Positions 1 through 8,747 of a DNA stretch of 64,000 bases are shown piece by piece; position 1 is the stretch's first letter, and the number at the start of each line of letters is the position of its first letter. Position numbers and translations under genes: made by a program. Below the pieces are notes generated by a model. That model searched no databases and was not told the DNA's origin. It worked only from the letters and a program-made list of their open reading frames with translations. Source of the stretch: DASSFG01 sp035547915 (GTDB lineage Bacteria > Planctomycetota > Planctomycetia > Pirellulales > JAICIG01); the NCBI GenBank assembly GCA_035547915.1, contig DASZTS010000024.1:62001-126000 (forward strand), given 5' to 3'.

Positions 1-1296
1 CCGAGTCGGTTGCCGCAGGTCCTCGAGCGTCTGGTCGATCAACACGATGCGCTGCGGCTGCGCTTCGCTCGCGGCGCCGACGGATGGCGGCAATGGCACG
101 GCGCCGCCGACGGCGCTTGGCCGCTCGACCATTTCGACCTTTCCTCGCTCCCCGAAAACGAGCGAGCCGCTGCGGTAACGGCCGAGGCGAGCCGGTTGCA
201 GGCGACCCTCGATCTCGAACGGGGACCACTGGCGCGCGCGGCCTGGTTCGATTTGGGCAGCGCGGGAACACGGCTCTTGCTCGTCGTTCATCATTTGGTC
301 GTCGATGCGGTGTCGTGGAAGATCCTGCTCGACGACCTGACGGCCGTCTGGCGGCAATTGCAAGACGATCGGCCGCCGGCCTTGCCCGCCAAGAGTACGT
401 CCTTCAAGCACTGGGCGGAGCGGCTGGCAAGCTATGCGCAATCGGCCGAGTTGGAACAGGAAGTCGCCTATTGGCGGGCACTTGCCGACCTACCCGTGGC
501 AACTCTCCCCCGTGACGCCGCGGACATAGACGCCAATCTGCAAGGCGACGTCGAAATCGTCTCGCGCACTTGGGATCCGGTGCGGACGGCCGAATTGCTG
601 AACGAAGCGAACTCCGCCTACCGCACGCAAACGAACGAAGTGCTGCTGGCGGCGTTGCAGCAGGCGCTCGACGAGTGGTCGGGCGGTTCCGTGCTGATCG
701 ACGTCGAAGGGCATGGCCGCACGGATCTTTTCGGCGACGTCGACCTGTCTCGCAGCGTCGGTTGGTTCACTCTCTGGCATCCGCACCGCTCGCCGACGAT
801 CGGGCTTGCGGCCGGCTCTCTGTTGCGTCAGACCAAGGAGGCGCTGCGCGGCGTGCCGAATCGCGGGATCGGTTTCGGCGTGCTGCGTTACCTGTCGCCC
901 AGGCCGGAGGTACGGGCTTCGATGGCAGCACTTCCTCGTCCCGAGGTGAGCTTTAACTATCTCGGCAGGATGGACGATTACGTCGCCTCGGGGAGTCTCG
1001 TGGCGGCCGACGAAGCGGTCGGACCGACGCGCAGTCCCCGCGCCCGACGCAGCCACCTGCTGGAAGTCAACGCCTTCCTACTCGACGGCCGGTTGCGGAT
1101 CGATTGGTCCTACGGCCGCCACATCCATCGCCGCCAAACGATCGAACAGCTCGCCGAAAGTTTCTTCGACCGGCTGGCCGGCTTGGTGGCACACTGTCTC
1201 TCGCCCGAAGCCGGCGGTTTCACGCCGTCCGATTTCCCGCTTGCTCGGCTCAACGAGGGCGACTTGGACAAACTCGCCAACCTGTTGGGCGACTGA
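1..1296 (+). CDS. Non-ribosomal peptide synthetase, C-terminal epimerization domain (5' partial)
   Basis: The frame is open to the left edge, so only the last ~430 residues are visible. They form a condensation-superfamily domain of the epimerization type. The second-histidine motif reads HHLVVDAVSW (usual HHxxxDG, here with Ala for Gly). It is followed by the E-domain blocks EGHGR, DLSRSVGWFT, GIGFGVLRYL and FNYLGRMD. In this family the second His and the Glu of EGHGR epimerize the L-aminoacyl thioester on the upstream carrier protein, and both are present, so activity is plausible. The protein stops right after the SDFPL block that ends these domains, with no thioesterase and no obvious docking helix. 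This module therefore hands a D-residue to another subunit or depends on a separate release enzyme. The next gene is convergent and unrelated, so this is the edge of the peptide cluster. Confidence 0.88.
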   Translation, partial: PSRLPQVLERLVDQHDALRLRFARGADGWRQWHGAADGAWPLDHFDLSSLPENERAAAVTAEASRLQATLDLERGPLARAAWFDLGSAGTRLLLVVHHLVVDAVSWKILLDDLTAVWRQLQDDRPPALPAKSTSFKHWAERLASYAQSAELEQEVAYWRALADLPVATLPRDAADIDANLQGDVEIVSRTWDPVRTAELLNEANSAYRTQTNEVLLAALQQALDEWSGGSVLIDVEGHGRTDLFGDVDLSRSVGWFTLWHPHRSPTIGLAAGSLLRQTKEALRGVPNRGIGFGVLRYLSPRPEVRASMAALPRPEVSFNYLGRMDDYVASGSLVAADEAVGPTRSPRARRSHLLEVNAFLLDGRLRIDWSYGRHIHRRQTIEQLAESFFDRLAGLVAHCLSPEAGGFTPSDFPLARLNEGDLDKLANLLGD

Positions 1297-1335
1297 ACAC
1301 GAGGCCCGACGTATCTGACGAATCGGTCGTCGGGT

Positions 1336-2118
1336 TTACAAGCTTTTGAGAAAGCTCACCGCGTGCCCCAACTCTTCCACCGGGTTGGAGGAATTCTCGC
1401 GCATCACGGTCCAATAACCGCGGTATTCTCGTTCCTCCAGGGCGCCGAGCAACGCCGGAAAGTCGGCCGAACCGCGGCCGAGCGGCACCTCGATGCCCCG
1501 GCCCTGGGCCAGATCGCGCACGCCGTCCTGTGCATGTACGTAAACGATGTCCGCACCCAAGGCCGCTACGGCGTCGAGGGCCGAGAAGCCGTTGATGATC
1601 AGATTGCCGGGATTCAACGCCACGCCGATGGAGCCGGGCGACAGGGCCGCCACCAACCGGGCCAGATCGGCGCCGGCCTCGCTCCCCGTCTCGGCGGCCA
1701 AACCGGCGCCGTTGCGCTGGCCGAATCGGCCCAGGTCATCCAGGGCCTCGATCAGTAGATTCCAGCGCGGGTTTGTGGCGTCTTCGGGAATGCGGCCCAC
1801 CTGATTGACGACCCACGATGCGCCCAGGTCGTAGGCCAGCTTCATGGCCGCCTTGGTCGCTTCGACACGCCGATCGAGTTCGTCGGCCACGTCGTAGCCG
1901 CGCCGAGTGCGAAAGCCGATGGCGGCCACGCGCAGTTCGAAATCGTCGAACAGTTTGCGCAACTGCCGACGACCGGTTTGCGAAAGTTGCTGGGGATTGG
2001 CGTCGCCTCGCGCATCCAGTTCGACCGCCCCGGCGCCCCATTGGCGAACCAGCGGCAGAAGACGCTTTAGCGGGAGACGCGCGCTGCGCGCCTCGACGCC
2101 CAATTTAATAGCCGCCAT
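1336..2118 (-). CDS. Sugar phosphate isomerase/epimerase-like TIM-barrel protein
   Basis: A 260-residue protein of the xylose isomerase-like / AP endonuclease 2 TIM-barrel superfamily. It starts with a beta strand typical of the fold (IKLGVEARSARLP) and carries an AAETGSE segment, the ALNPGN segment and VYVHAQD, the usual strand-end positions for metal and substrate ligands. There is no signal peptide, so it should be cytoplasmic. Members isomerize or epimerize sugars and inositols; the substrate cannot be read from the sequence. The usual fourth-strand Glu-His set is only partly visible, so catalysis is not certain. It converges on the NRPS gene (39 bases between stops) and diverges from the large secreted protein at 2450. 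Confidence 0.8.
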   Translation of the reverse strand: MAAIKLGVEARSARLPLKRLLPLVRQWGAGAVELDARGDANPQQLSQTGRRQLRKLFDDFELRVAAIGFRTRRGYDVADELDRRVEATKAAMKLAYDLGASWVVNQVGRIPEDATNPRWNLLIEALDDLGRFGQRNGAGLAAETGSEAGADLARLVAALSPGSIGVALNPGNLIINGFSALDAVAALGADIVYVHAQDGVRDLAQGRGIEVPLGRGSADFPALLGALEEREYRGYWTVMRENSSNPVEELGHAVSFLKSL

Positions 2119-2449
2119 GTCTCAAAAAATCCTTTCAAACACCAAATGCCTCGGTTTTTCGTTGCGGCACGCCGCTCCGCGTCATTTGCGCCGCGCGTGC
2201 TCCGAATCGCACCTTGCAGCCAAGGAAATGCTGTGCCGACACCGCGGCCACGCATCGCCGCAAGCGCGGCGCAGGAACCGGTTTGGACTGCCTATAAGGT
2301 TCGTATCCATTGTAGCGATTCCATGGTCTTCGATCGTACATCGCGCGACCAACGTGCTGCACACTCGACGACGATCGCCGCCGACGTAAAAAACGTCAAA
2401 ACCTCCGTCCGCGGCGACAAGGCATTCGGTGCAGGCCGATACTTACGAT
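2119..2449. other. Divergent intergenic region, no gene seen
   Basis: About 330 bases lie between the two outward-facing genes. Short open frames here lack a convincing Shine-Dalgarno sequence and resemble no protein I know. It should hold promoters for both neighbours, but I could not pick a clear -35/-10 pair. A small inverted repeat, GACGT-AAAAA-ACGTC, lies at 2383-2397, about 50 bases before the plus-strand start. Confidence 0.5.
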
Positions 2450-5041
2450 ATGTTCCCGTACCTGCTGATTTTAGCCACGTTGGGAAAAGCGGCCATGGTC
2501 GCCGCACCCCATCCCGATGCCGTAACGCTTTACGAATGCGGCTTCGAGAAGGAGGCCGACGAGGACTATGACAACTGGCCCGACGGCTGGGCGCGCAAGC
2601 GGGGCGAGGGCTTTCCGCACTATTTACCGATCGAGATCGCCCCCGAAGCGGCCGTTTCCGGCGGGCACTCGCTGCGTTTCGATCTGGATGGCGCCGCGGC
2701 CACGGCCTATAGCCCGGCCATCGGCATCGACCCGCGACACGACTATGTCTTGCACGCCAGCCTCTGCGTGCGGCAATTGGTCTACGATCGGGCTTGGCTG
2801 AGCATCATCTTCCTCGACGAGAAGCGGCAACCGCTGGAAACGATCGACTCGGAGAAATTCGGCGTCACCGAAGGGTGGCAACCCGTGCGGCTCGGTCCCG
2901 TCCGCGCGTCGAATCCTGCGGTCCGCTGGGCGAAAATCGCCTTGCGTCTGGAACCCGGTGCCAAAGCCGATCTGCGGGGCACAGCGATGTTCGATGACAT
3001 CTGGTTTGCTCAGGTCCCGCGACTCGAAGCGCAGATCGTGGAAAGCCATCTGCTCTACCCGTCCGACGAGCCGATCACCGTCCGTTGCCGCGTCTCAGGC
3101 TACCGGAATGCTCCACCTGATGTGCGATTGGAGTTGAGCGACGCGCTCGACGAAGTTCTGGTCCGTCACGCGCTGAGCCTTAGGCCGGTGACGACGGTCA
3201 CATCGCTGATGCCGGGCCGGCTGAACGAAGACTACCTGGTGGCGGAGGCGGACTGGAAATTGCCGGTCGCCGAACCGGGCTATTACCGCTTGCGCGCCAC
3301 CGTCTCGCATGACGGACTGGTGCTCTACGAGCGCGAGCTGCGGCTGGCGGTGGCCGATCAGGCAGCCCGACCCGAACACGGCGAATTCGGCTGGACACTC
3401 CCCAGGGGCGAACAGACCCTGTCGTTGTCCACGCTGGCCCAGTGGGCCAGCCAGGCCAGTGTGTACTGGATCAAGTTTCCGCTCTGGTATGACGACCAGG
3501 ACCAAGCGCGGGTGAGCGCGCTGACCCGCTTCGCCGATCGGCTCAATTCGCAGGGGATCGGCCTGGTCGGTATCTTATGCGATCCGCCCCCCGAGACCCG
3601 CCGGCTGCTGGCGATCGCTCCCGGCTCGCCCGTGGCAAACCTCTTTACGCAAGACGCCTCGTTGTGGTACGCGTCGCTCGAACCCGTCATGGCGCGGCTG
3701 TCGCTCAAGGTTCGTTGGTGGCAACTGGGGTACGACACGGATAGCAGCCTATCCGGTATCGAAGATCCGGCCGCCACGGTCCGACGAGTGAAGAAGCGGC
3801 TCGACGAAATCGGACAGAACGTTCATGTCGGCGTCGTCTGGAACTGGATCGATACCGTGCCGACCGGCAAGAACGCGCCGTGGAGCTTCGTTTCTCGCTC
3901 GTCCGAACCGACGTTGGCTCCCGACGAGTTGACCGCCTACCTGGCGGCCACGCGAGCGGTGCGCACGCAGTGGATCTCGCTCGATCCGCTCGATCCGGAG
4001 CGGTACGACGCCGCGACCCGCGCCGCCGATCTCGTGCTGAGATTGGTCGCCGCCAAGGAACAATCCGTCGAACAGATCTTCTTCAACGACCCTTTGCACT
4101 CGCAAAGCGGACTGGTGCGCGAAGATGGCAGCGCCAGCGAACTGTTGTTGCCCTGGCGAACGGCAGCGAGGGCCCTCGGTGGGGCGACCTACTTGGGCCG
4201 GCTGGATCTGCCGGGAGGGAGTGATAGTCGTGTGTTCATCCGCGGCAACCAGGTGGTGGCCGCCGTTTGGAACAGCGCCGTGACCAACGAGCTGATCGAT
4301 TGCGGCGAACAGGTACACGTCAGTGATCTGTGGGGCAGAGTGCGGGATGTCGCCGACGGACCGCAAGGCCGCATGCTTGAAGTGGGGCCGCTGCCACAGT
4401 TCGTGTCTGGCCTGGACGAAGCGATCGTGCGCTGGCGAATGTCGGTGGCCATCGATCGCGATCGCCTGCCGAGCGTGACGGGCACGCCGCATTACGCTCA
4501 CGTCAAATGGCGTAATTTTTTCGATCAGTCGGTGGGCGGCACGCTGCGTATCGTCGCCCCGGCCGGCTGGCGGGTGACTCCCGAGCAGGTCGAACTGAAG
4601 ATGGCTGCCGGCGAAACGGCTCACCAAAAACTCGAGCTGGTCGTGCCTTCGACGGCAAGCTGCGGGCACGAGTGGCTGCAATTCAACTTCGACCTCCAGG
4701 CCGAAGAGCCCCACCGTTTCAGTGTTCGGCGGCCGATCGAATTGGGCTTGGGCGACGTCTACTTGGAATTGTCCAGCCACCTCAACGGGCAGGGCGAGCT
4801 CGAAGTCGAGCAGAGGCTGATCAACCGTACCGAGGAACGAGTCAATTTTCGCTGCCACCTGAGCATTCCCGATCGTCGACGCATGCGGACGCAGGTGTTC
4901 AAGCTCCCCGCGGGCGAAGACGTGCAGACCTATCGCATACCTGGCGGCGAGGAACTGCTCGGTCAAACCCTGCGTGTGCAAGCCGAAGAGGTTGGCGGGA
5001 AGAGGAGAAATCTCAATTACACGTTCACGGCAGAGCCATAG
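2450..5041 (+). CDS. Large secreted protein of unknown function (beta-sandwich and TIM-barrel-like parts)
   Basis: I start it at the ATG at 2450 because this gives a clean Sec signal (MFPYLLILATLGKAA..., cleavage near VAA-PHP). A GTG at 2429 would add seven polar residues. The 863-residue product has an N-terminal jelly-roll-like part (residues ~20-190: FEKEADEDYDNWPDGW, typical of carbohydrate-binding modules). A beta-rich linker is followed at ~300-560 by a segment (WIKFPLWYDDQDQARV, WWQLGYDTD, VWNWIDTVP) that resembles a degenerate glycoside hydrolase TIM barrel, and the C-terminal third is all beta. I do not recognise a named family, and no catalytic Glu pair can be assigned. It is probably a periplasmic or surface carbohydrate-interacting protein. 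It stands alone, with 170 bases before the kinase gene. Confidence 0.7.
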   Translation: MFPYLLILATLGKAAMVAAPHPDAVTLYECGFEKEADEDYDNWPDGWARKRGEGFPHYLPIEIAPEAAVSGGHSLRFDLDGAAATAYSPAIGIDPRHDYVLHASLCVRQLVYDRAWLSIIFLDEKRQPLETIDSEKFGVTEGWQPVRLGPVRASNPAVRWAKIALRLEPGAKADLRGTAMFDDIWFAQVPRLEAQIVESHLLYPSDEPITVRCRVSGYRNAPPDVRLELSDALDEVLVRHALSLRPVTTVTSLMPGRLNEDYLVAEADWKLPVAEPGYYRLRATVSHDGLVLYERELRLAVADQAARPEHGEFGWTLPRGEQTLSLSTLAQWASQASVYWIKFPLWYDDQDQARVSALTRFADRLNSQGIGLVGILCDPPPETRRLLAIAPGSPVANLFTQDASLWYASLEPVMARLSLKVRWWQLGYDTDSSLSGIEDPAATVRRVKKRLDEIGQNVHVGVVWNWIDTVPTGKNAPWSFVSRSSEPTLAPDELTAYLAATRAVRTQWISLDPLDPERYDAATRAADLVLRLVAAKEQSVEQIFFNDPLHSQSGLVREDGSASELLLPWRTAARALGGATYLGRLDLPGGSDSRVFIRGNQVVAAVWNSAVTNELIDCGEQVHVSDLWGRVRDVADGPQGRMLEVGPLPQFVSGLDEAIVRWRMSVAIDRDRLPSVTGTPHYAHVKWRNFFDQSVGGTLRIVAPAGWRVTPEQVELKMAAGETAHQKLELVVPSTASCGHEWLQFNFDLQAEEPHRFSVRRPIELGLGDVYLELSSHLNGQGELEVEQRLINRTEERVNFRCHLSIPDRRRMRTQVFKLPAGEDVQTYRIPGGEELLGQTLRVQAEEVGGKRRNLNYTFTAEP

Positions 5042-5211
5042 TGGTGGCCGCCGCCCTTATTCCTAAGTGAGGGCGGCCGCAGGCCGGAAGCACGGCGATT
5101 GAACGTTCGCGACAGACATCGCACTGGACTCGAAGACGGTCGGCACTCTAATATGACACTGCGGGTCCGGCGAACGTTGCGGGCCGGCGACACGTTTTCG
5201 GGAGGCGGCGC

Positions 5212-6321
5212 ATGTCGACAACGACTTACTTCGAAGGCTCAGCGACGCTGACCTTCAACGGACACCCGCGAGTTCGCGAGCACGACGACGAGCTGGTCAA
5301 GCGGTATGGGCTGCTGATCAGCGAACAGCGCCATAGCTGGACGGAGCATCATCACCTGAACAAGCTCCTCGGTTCGGGAGGCCAGGGCATCGTCTACCTG
5401 AGCGAGCGACGTGGCACCGACCAGTTTACGCTGCCCGTGGCGCTGAAGGTCTTCTCGCCGCAGTACTACGAAGACGCGCGCAGCTACGACGAAGCGATGG
5501 GCCGCATCGCGCACATCGCGGCCCGCGTGGCCCAGATTCAGCAAGACAATCTGATCGACGTTCACAACTTCATCGACCGCCATCGCATCCGCATCATGGA
5601 GATGGAATGGGTCGACGGTTACGATCTCAGCCGCTTGTTGTCGCCCGGCATGTTGGAACGGGCCAAGAACCGCGTGAGCAACCGCCGCTGGGAGTACATC
5701 AACAACGTCATCGTGACGGCCGGGCCAGTGCAGCCGAGATTGAAGCCCGGCATCGCCATCGCCGTGCTGCGTGAGTGCTTGGCGGCGCTGGCAGCGCTGC
5801 ACCGCGAAGGGATTGTCCACGGCGACATCAAGCCCTCCAATATCATGCTCAAGCGTACGGGCAACGCCAAGATCATCGACATCGGTTCGGCCTTCGAGAT
5901 CGAAGACGCTCCCACGCGACGTAGCTGCACGCCGACGTATTCCGCGCCCGAGGTGTTGGAGGGCGTCGGCACTTCGCCCCGCAGCGATCTATGCAGCCTG
6001 GGCTATGTACTCATCGAGATGCTCGCCGGTGCGCCGACGTTCCCCGGGCAGTTGACCTACAAGGACCTGCTGGAAGCGAAGCGGGCGATCGTCCACCGAC
6101 TGCACGACTGGCTGCCCGACGAAGTGGTGCGCAGCGAGCACTTGATGAATCTCATTCGCAGCCTCATCGCGCCCGATCCGCAATGCCGTTTTCCCTCGGC
6201 CGAAGCGGCCGACATGGGCGAGAAAGGGAGCGCCGCCAGCTTCCACCGCCAACTGGTCAAAGGTGACCTGGCCACCGAGTACGAAAACGACATCCGGCTC
6301 TGGCTGGAAGAACTGGACTGA
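5212..6321 (+). CDS. Serine/threonine protein kinase, cytosolic, non-RD type
   Basis: Residues ~45-300 form a Hanks-type kinase domain: glycine loop GSGGQG, VALKVF with the ATP-anchoring Lys, VHGDIKPSN in place of HRD, IDIGSAF in place of DFG, and SAPEVL for APE. The catalytic Asp, the metal-binding Asp and the Asn are all kept, so it should be active. The Arg of HRD is Gly, so activation-loop phosphorylation is probably not needed. There is no membrane segment or sensor domain, and at 369 residues it is shorter than typical planctomycete receptor kinases. A GGGAGG box six bases before the ATG fixes the start. Targets are unknown. It converges on the PQQ propeller gene, 40 bases apart. Confidence 0.92.
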   Translation: MSTTTYFEGSATLTFNGHPRVREHDDELVKRYGLLISEQRHSWTEHHHLNKLLGSGGQGIVYLSERRGTDQFTLPVALKVFSPQYYEDARSYDEAMGRIAHIAARVAQIQQDNLIDVHNFIDRHRIRIMEMEWVDGYDLSRLLSPGMLERAKNRVSNRRWEYINNVIVTAGPVQPRLKPGIAIAVLRECLAALAALHREGIVHGDIKPSNIMLKRTGNAKIIDIGSAFEIEDAPTRRSCTPTYSAPEVLEGVGTSPRSDLCSLGYVLIEMLAGAPTFPGQLTYKDLLEAKRAIVHRLHDWLPDEVVRSEHLMNLIRSLIAPDPQCRFPSAEAADMGEKGSAASFHRQLVKGDLATEYENDIRLWLEELD

Positions 6322-6361
6322 GACGGCCCCGGCAAGAATCAAACCGCGCCGGTCGCGTTTG

Positions 6362-7864
6362 TCACTTTCGTTGTGTCTTCGCGCGTCCGTCCTCATCGTT
6401 CTTCTTCTCTTTCGGCGCCGGGATCAATTCCAAGCAAACCAGCCGGTCGGCACCGCGCAGATAGAGTAAGCCGTGCGACAGAATGGGCGCGGCCCAGGCC
6501 GGTGCCTTCAACAGCCTCGCGGAGCCGCCTCCGAGCCGCGGCGCGTCCTGCGTCGGCAGGATGGTTTGGGCGACGAGATCGAATTTCTCGGAGTTCGCAC
6601 GGAACAGGAGCACGATCCCCTGTTCCGTCAGGCAAACGAAATGGCCGTCGACATAGAGCAGCGACGAACGGCTCAGCCCGGGCACGTCCCACATCACTTT
6701 ACCGGTCGCCAACTCGATACACCGTAGTTCGGCGTTTTCGGCATGTCGGCCGCTCGAGCCATACAAAAAGCCTTCGTGATGGATCGGCGTATTCCAGTGC
6801 GTCTGCAGGCTCTTGTCGCGCCGCTTGTCCTTGTCACTCCAAACTACCTCGTAATTGCCGGGCCTGACCCGCAACAGCGAGCTGCCGGGACCGTACGTTT
6901 CCGAAATAAATACGAGATCGCCTACCACCACGGGATTGCTGGCATTGACGCTCTCCAGCGCGCTCGCGCGCCACGGGTAGTCGAAATCGAGGGTGCCCGC
7001 GGTGGGATCGAATGCCAGTAGTCCGCCGCGGGCAAACACAAAACACCATCGGCGGCCATCGATGGTGGCCAGCACCGGACTGGCGTAACTGGCCAGTTCG
7101 TCGCCCAGCTCATACTTGACCTTGCCCGTGTACTTGTCGAACGCCACGACACCCGTACCGTTGGTTTTGACTCTGTTGAGCTGGCCGGGCGGCACGCTCT
7201 TGCTTTCATCCGGGCTGCCACCGACTTGCACGATGAGTAGATCACCTTCGATGGCGGGCGTGCTGCCGACACCAAAGAAGTTTTGGATGACGCCGAATTT
7301 TTCGGACGTGTCGATCTTCCAGACCACACTGCCGTCGATCACTCGCAGACAGTGCAGCATCCCTTCGACACCGAACAGGTAGACACGGTCGCCGTCGACC
7401 AGCGGCGCGCAGCGCGGGCCGATGTCGTAGCCGTACAAATCCTGGTACTCGGTCGTGTACTCGAAGGTCCACAGCTCTTTGCCCGTCTCGCTTTCCATGC
7501 ACATGAGCCGCATCTGGTTGCCGAAGCCGCCGAACTGTAGCAGCCGGCCGCGGCTGATGGCGGGCATGCCGTAGCCGTCGCCCACGCGCTTCTGCCAGAC
7601 GAGCGGTGGCCCGGCTTCCGGCCACCCGATACGAATGCCGGTCTCGCGCGATTTGCTGTCGCCCGTCGGCCCGAGAAACCGCGGCCAGTCGTCACCGTCG
7701 CGTCGGGTGCGTAGGTCGGGCGGTTCGGCGGTGGTCTTTTTGTCCGGCTCCGCGGCCGCCGCCACAGCCAAGCCGAGCGCCAGACAACCCCACAGAAAAC
7801 CCGTTGCCCGCACCCCGTTTGCAAAAATCGCCGCACGCGCGGGGAAGCATTTCGGAGAAGCCAT
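6362..7864 (-). CDS. Secreted PQQ-type beta-propeller protein
   Basis: A 500-residue protein with an N-terminal signal (hydrophobic stretch GFLWGCLALGLAVAAAA) and the WPRFLGPTGDS opening typical of planctomycete outer-membrane/periplasmic PQQ-like propellers. Repeats of the type 'GxLxCxxxxxGxxxW' recur through the protein (ETGKELWTFEY, DGSVVWKID, TGKVKYELG, TGKVMWDVP). These build an eight-bladed fold and do not prove cofactor binding. The frame stays open far upstream, but the ATG at 7864 lies 11 bases after the stop of the J-like gene, has AAAGG in front and starts the signal peptide. The two genes are probably co-transcribed. The C-terminus is a charged Lys/Arg/Asp tail. Confidence 0.85.
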   Translation of the reverse strand: MASPKCFPARAAIFANGVRATGFLWGCLALGLAVAAAAEPDKKTTAEPPDLRTRRDGDDWPRFLGPTGDSKSRETGIRIGWPEAGPPLVWQKRVGDGYGMPAISRGRLLQFGGFGNQMRLMCMESETGKELWTFEYTTEYQDLYGYDIGPRCAPLVDGDRVYLFGVEGMLHCLRVIDGSVVWKIDTSEKFGVIQNFFGVGSTPAIEGDLLIVQVGGSPDESKSVPPGQLNRVKTNGTGVVAFDKYTGKVKYELGDELASYASPVLATIDGRRWCFVFARGGLLAFDPTAGTLDFDYPWRASALESVNASNPVVVGDLVFISETYGPGSSLLRVRPGNYEVVWSDKDKRRDKSLQTHWNTPIHHEGFLYGSSGRHAENAELRCIELATGKVMWDVPGLSRSSLLYVDGHFVCLTEQGIVLLFRANSEKFDLVAQTILPTQDAPRLGGGSARLLKAPAWAAPILSHGLLYLRGADRLVCLELIPAPKEKKNDEDGRAKTQRK

Positions 7865-7875
7865 CCCTTGCCTTT

Positions 7876-8508
7876 CTATTCCGCCGATGGCTGTTCGACC
7901 TGCACGGGCCGAGTATACAGCCCGCGTTGCTCGGCGATCGAGCGACCGATCAGCCGAGCGAATACCATCAAGATGAGGATTACGACCGTCACCAGGGGCA
8001 CCTGCCACACATACCCGACCGACGCCTGCTGTGTGCGGCGACGACCCAGCGCCGGCTGGCGCAAAGTCGTGCGGCGCCCCGTGGCTGCCGCGCGGCGCGG
8101 CGGCGTGGGCAGGGTCAGTTGCTCCAGATCGAGCGCGGGCGCCGGCCGCGGCGCTGGTGCGGCGCCGGGGATGGCGGCGGTCGCCGGAATTGCCAAATCG
8201 GAATGGCTCGCCGAACTTTGGCTGGCGGGTTTGTCGCCTCGTTTCTTGCGCAACTCGGCGTCGTACTTCGACCGTTTTTGGCGGTCGAGCAAGCAAATCC
8301 GCGCCGCTGCGAACTCGTTCAATAGCCGAGTAGCCTCCTCCGCGTGCTGGCCCGATTGAAAATTCCGCACGAAGGCACTTTGCCGTAAAACGGCCGCTTC
8401 GATGACGTCGATATCCTGCTCGTCGGGCGAGATTCCGAGCAGTTGGTAGTGGGTCGGCGGCCGCTGATCTTCCGGAATTCCCAGCCATTTGCGATACGGA
8501 TCGAACAT
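7876..8508 (-). CDS. J-like domain membrane protein lacking the HPD motif
   Basis: A 210-residue protein beginning FDPYRKWLGI, a signature I associate with planctomycete J-like proteins. Residues ~15-90 follow the DnaJ helical pattern (HYQLLGISPDEQDIDVIEAA ... LLNEFAAARICLLDRQKRSKYDAEL), but the HPD tripeptide between helices II and III is missing. It should therefore not stimulate an Hsp70 in the usual way. A Pro/Ala/Arg-rich linker leads to one membrane segment near the C-terminus (VPLVTVVILILMVFARLIG). The ATG at 8508 is preceded by AAGGG at good distance; the open frame runs further upstream but adds no recognisable protein. It is divergent from the Hsp70 gene (239 bases) and upstream of the propeller gene. 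Confidence 0.82.
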   Translation of the reverse strand: MFDPYRKWLGIPEDQRPPTHYQLLGISPDEQDIDVIEAAVLRQSAFVRNFQSGQHAEEATRLLNEFAAARICLLDRQKRSKYDAELRKKRGDKPASQSSASHSDLAIPATAAIPGAAPAPRPAPALDLEQLTLPTPPRRAAATGRRTTLRQPALGRRRTQQASVGYVWQVPLVTVVILILMVFARLIGRSIAEQRGLYTRPVQVEQPSAE

Positions 8509-8747
8509 GCGCGGTAACCCTTGCCGAACCCCTCGATCGGAGAGTATCTTGAACTTGTCTGCGAGCGTGCCGTCGGAAAAGCAGCAGACCAACTGGTCCG
8601 GGACCTTGTTAGTGTAAGAGTTCGCCGGCCGGCACGAAAGCGAAAAATGCGTAGACGGTGGGCAATGCCGGGATCCCACATCCTGCCTGCCATGTGCTTC
8701 TTCCCGTCCGCGGTCGAGGCAGTCTCTTCACGGTTCGTGCATCACTC

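Noticed and set aside
2383..2397. GACGT-A5-ACGTC inverted repeat as an operator
   Set aside because: Short, and with nothing to link it to a regulator; mentioned only in the intergenic entry.
3749..4981. Minus-strand frame of ~410 codons opposite the large secreted protein
   Set aside because: Composition typical of shadow frames, no start signal, no domain.
5045..5079. GC-rich hairpin after the large secreted protein as a terminator
   Set aside because: The stem is interrupted and there is no T tract.
7865..8488. Upstream extension of the PQQ propeller gene
   Set aside because: It overlaps the J-like gene in another frame and encodes Arg-rich nonsense; signal peptide and ribosome site place the start at 7864.
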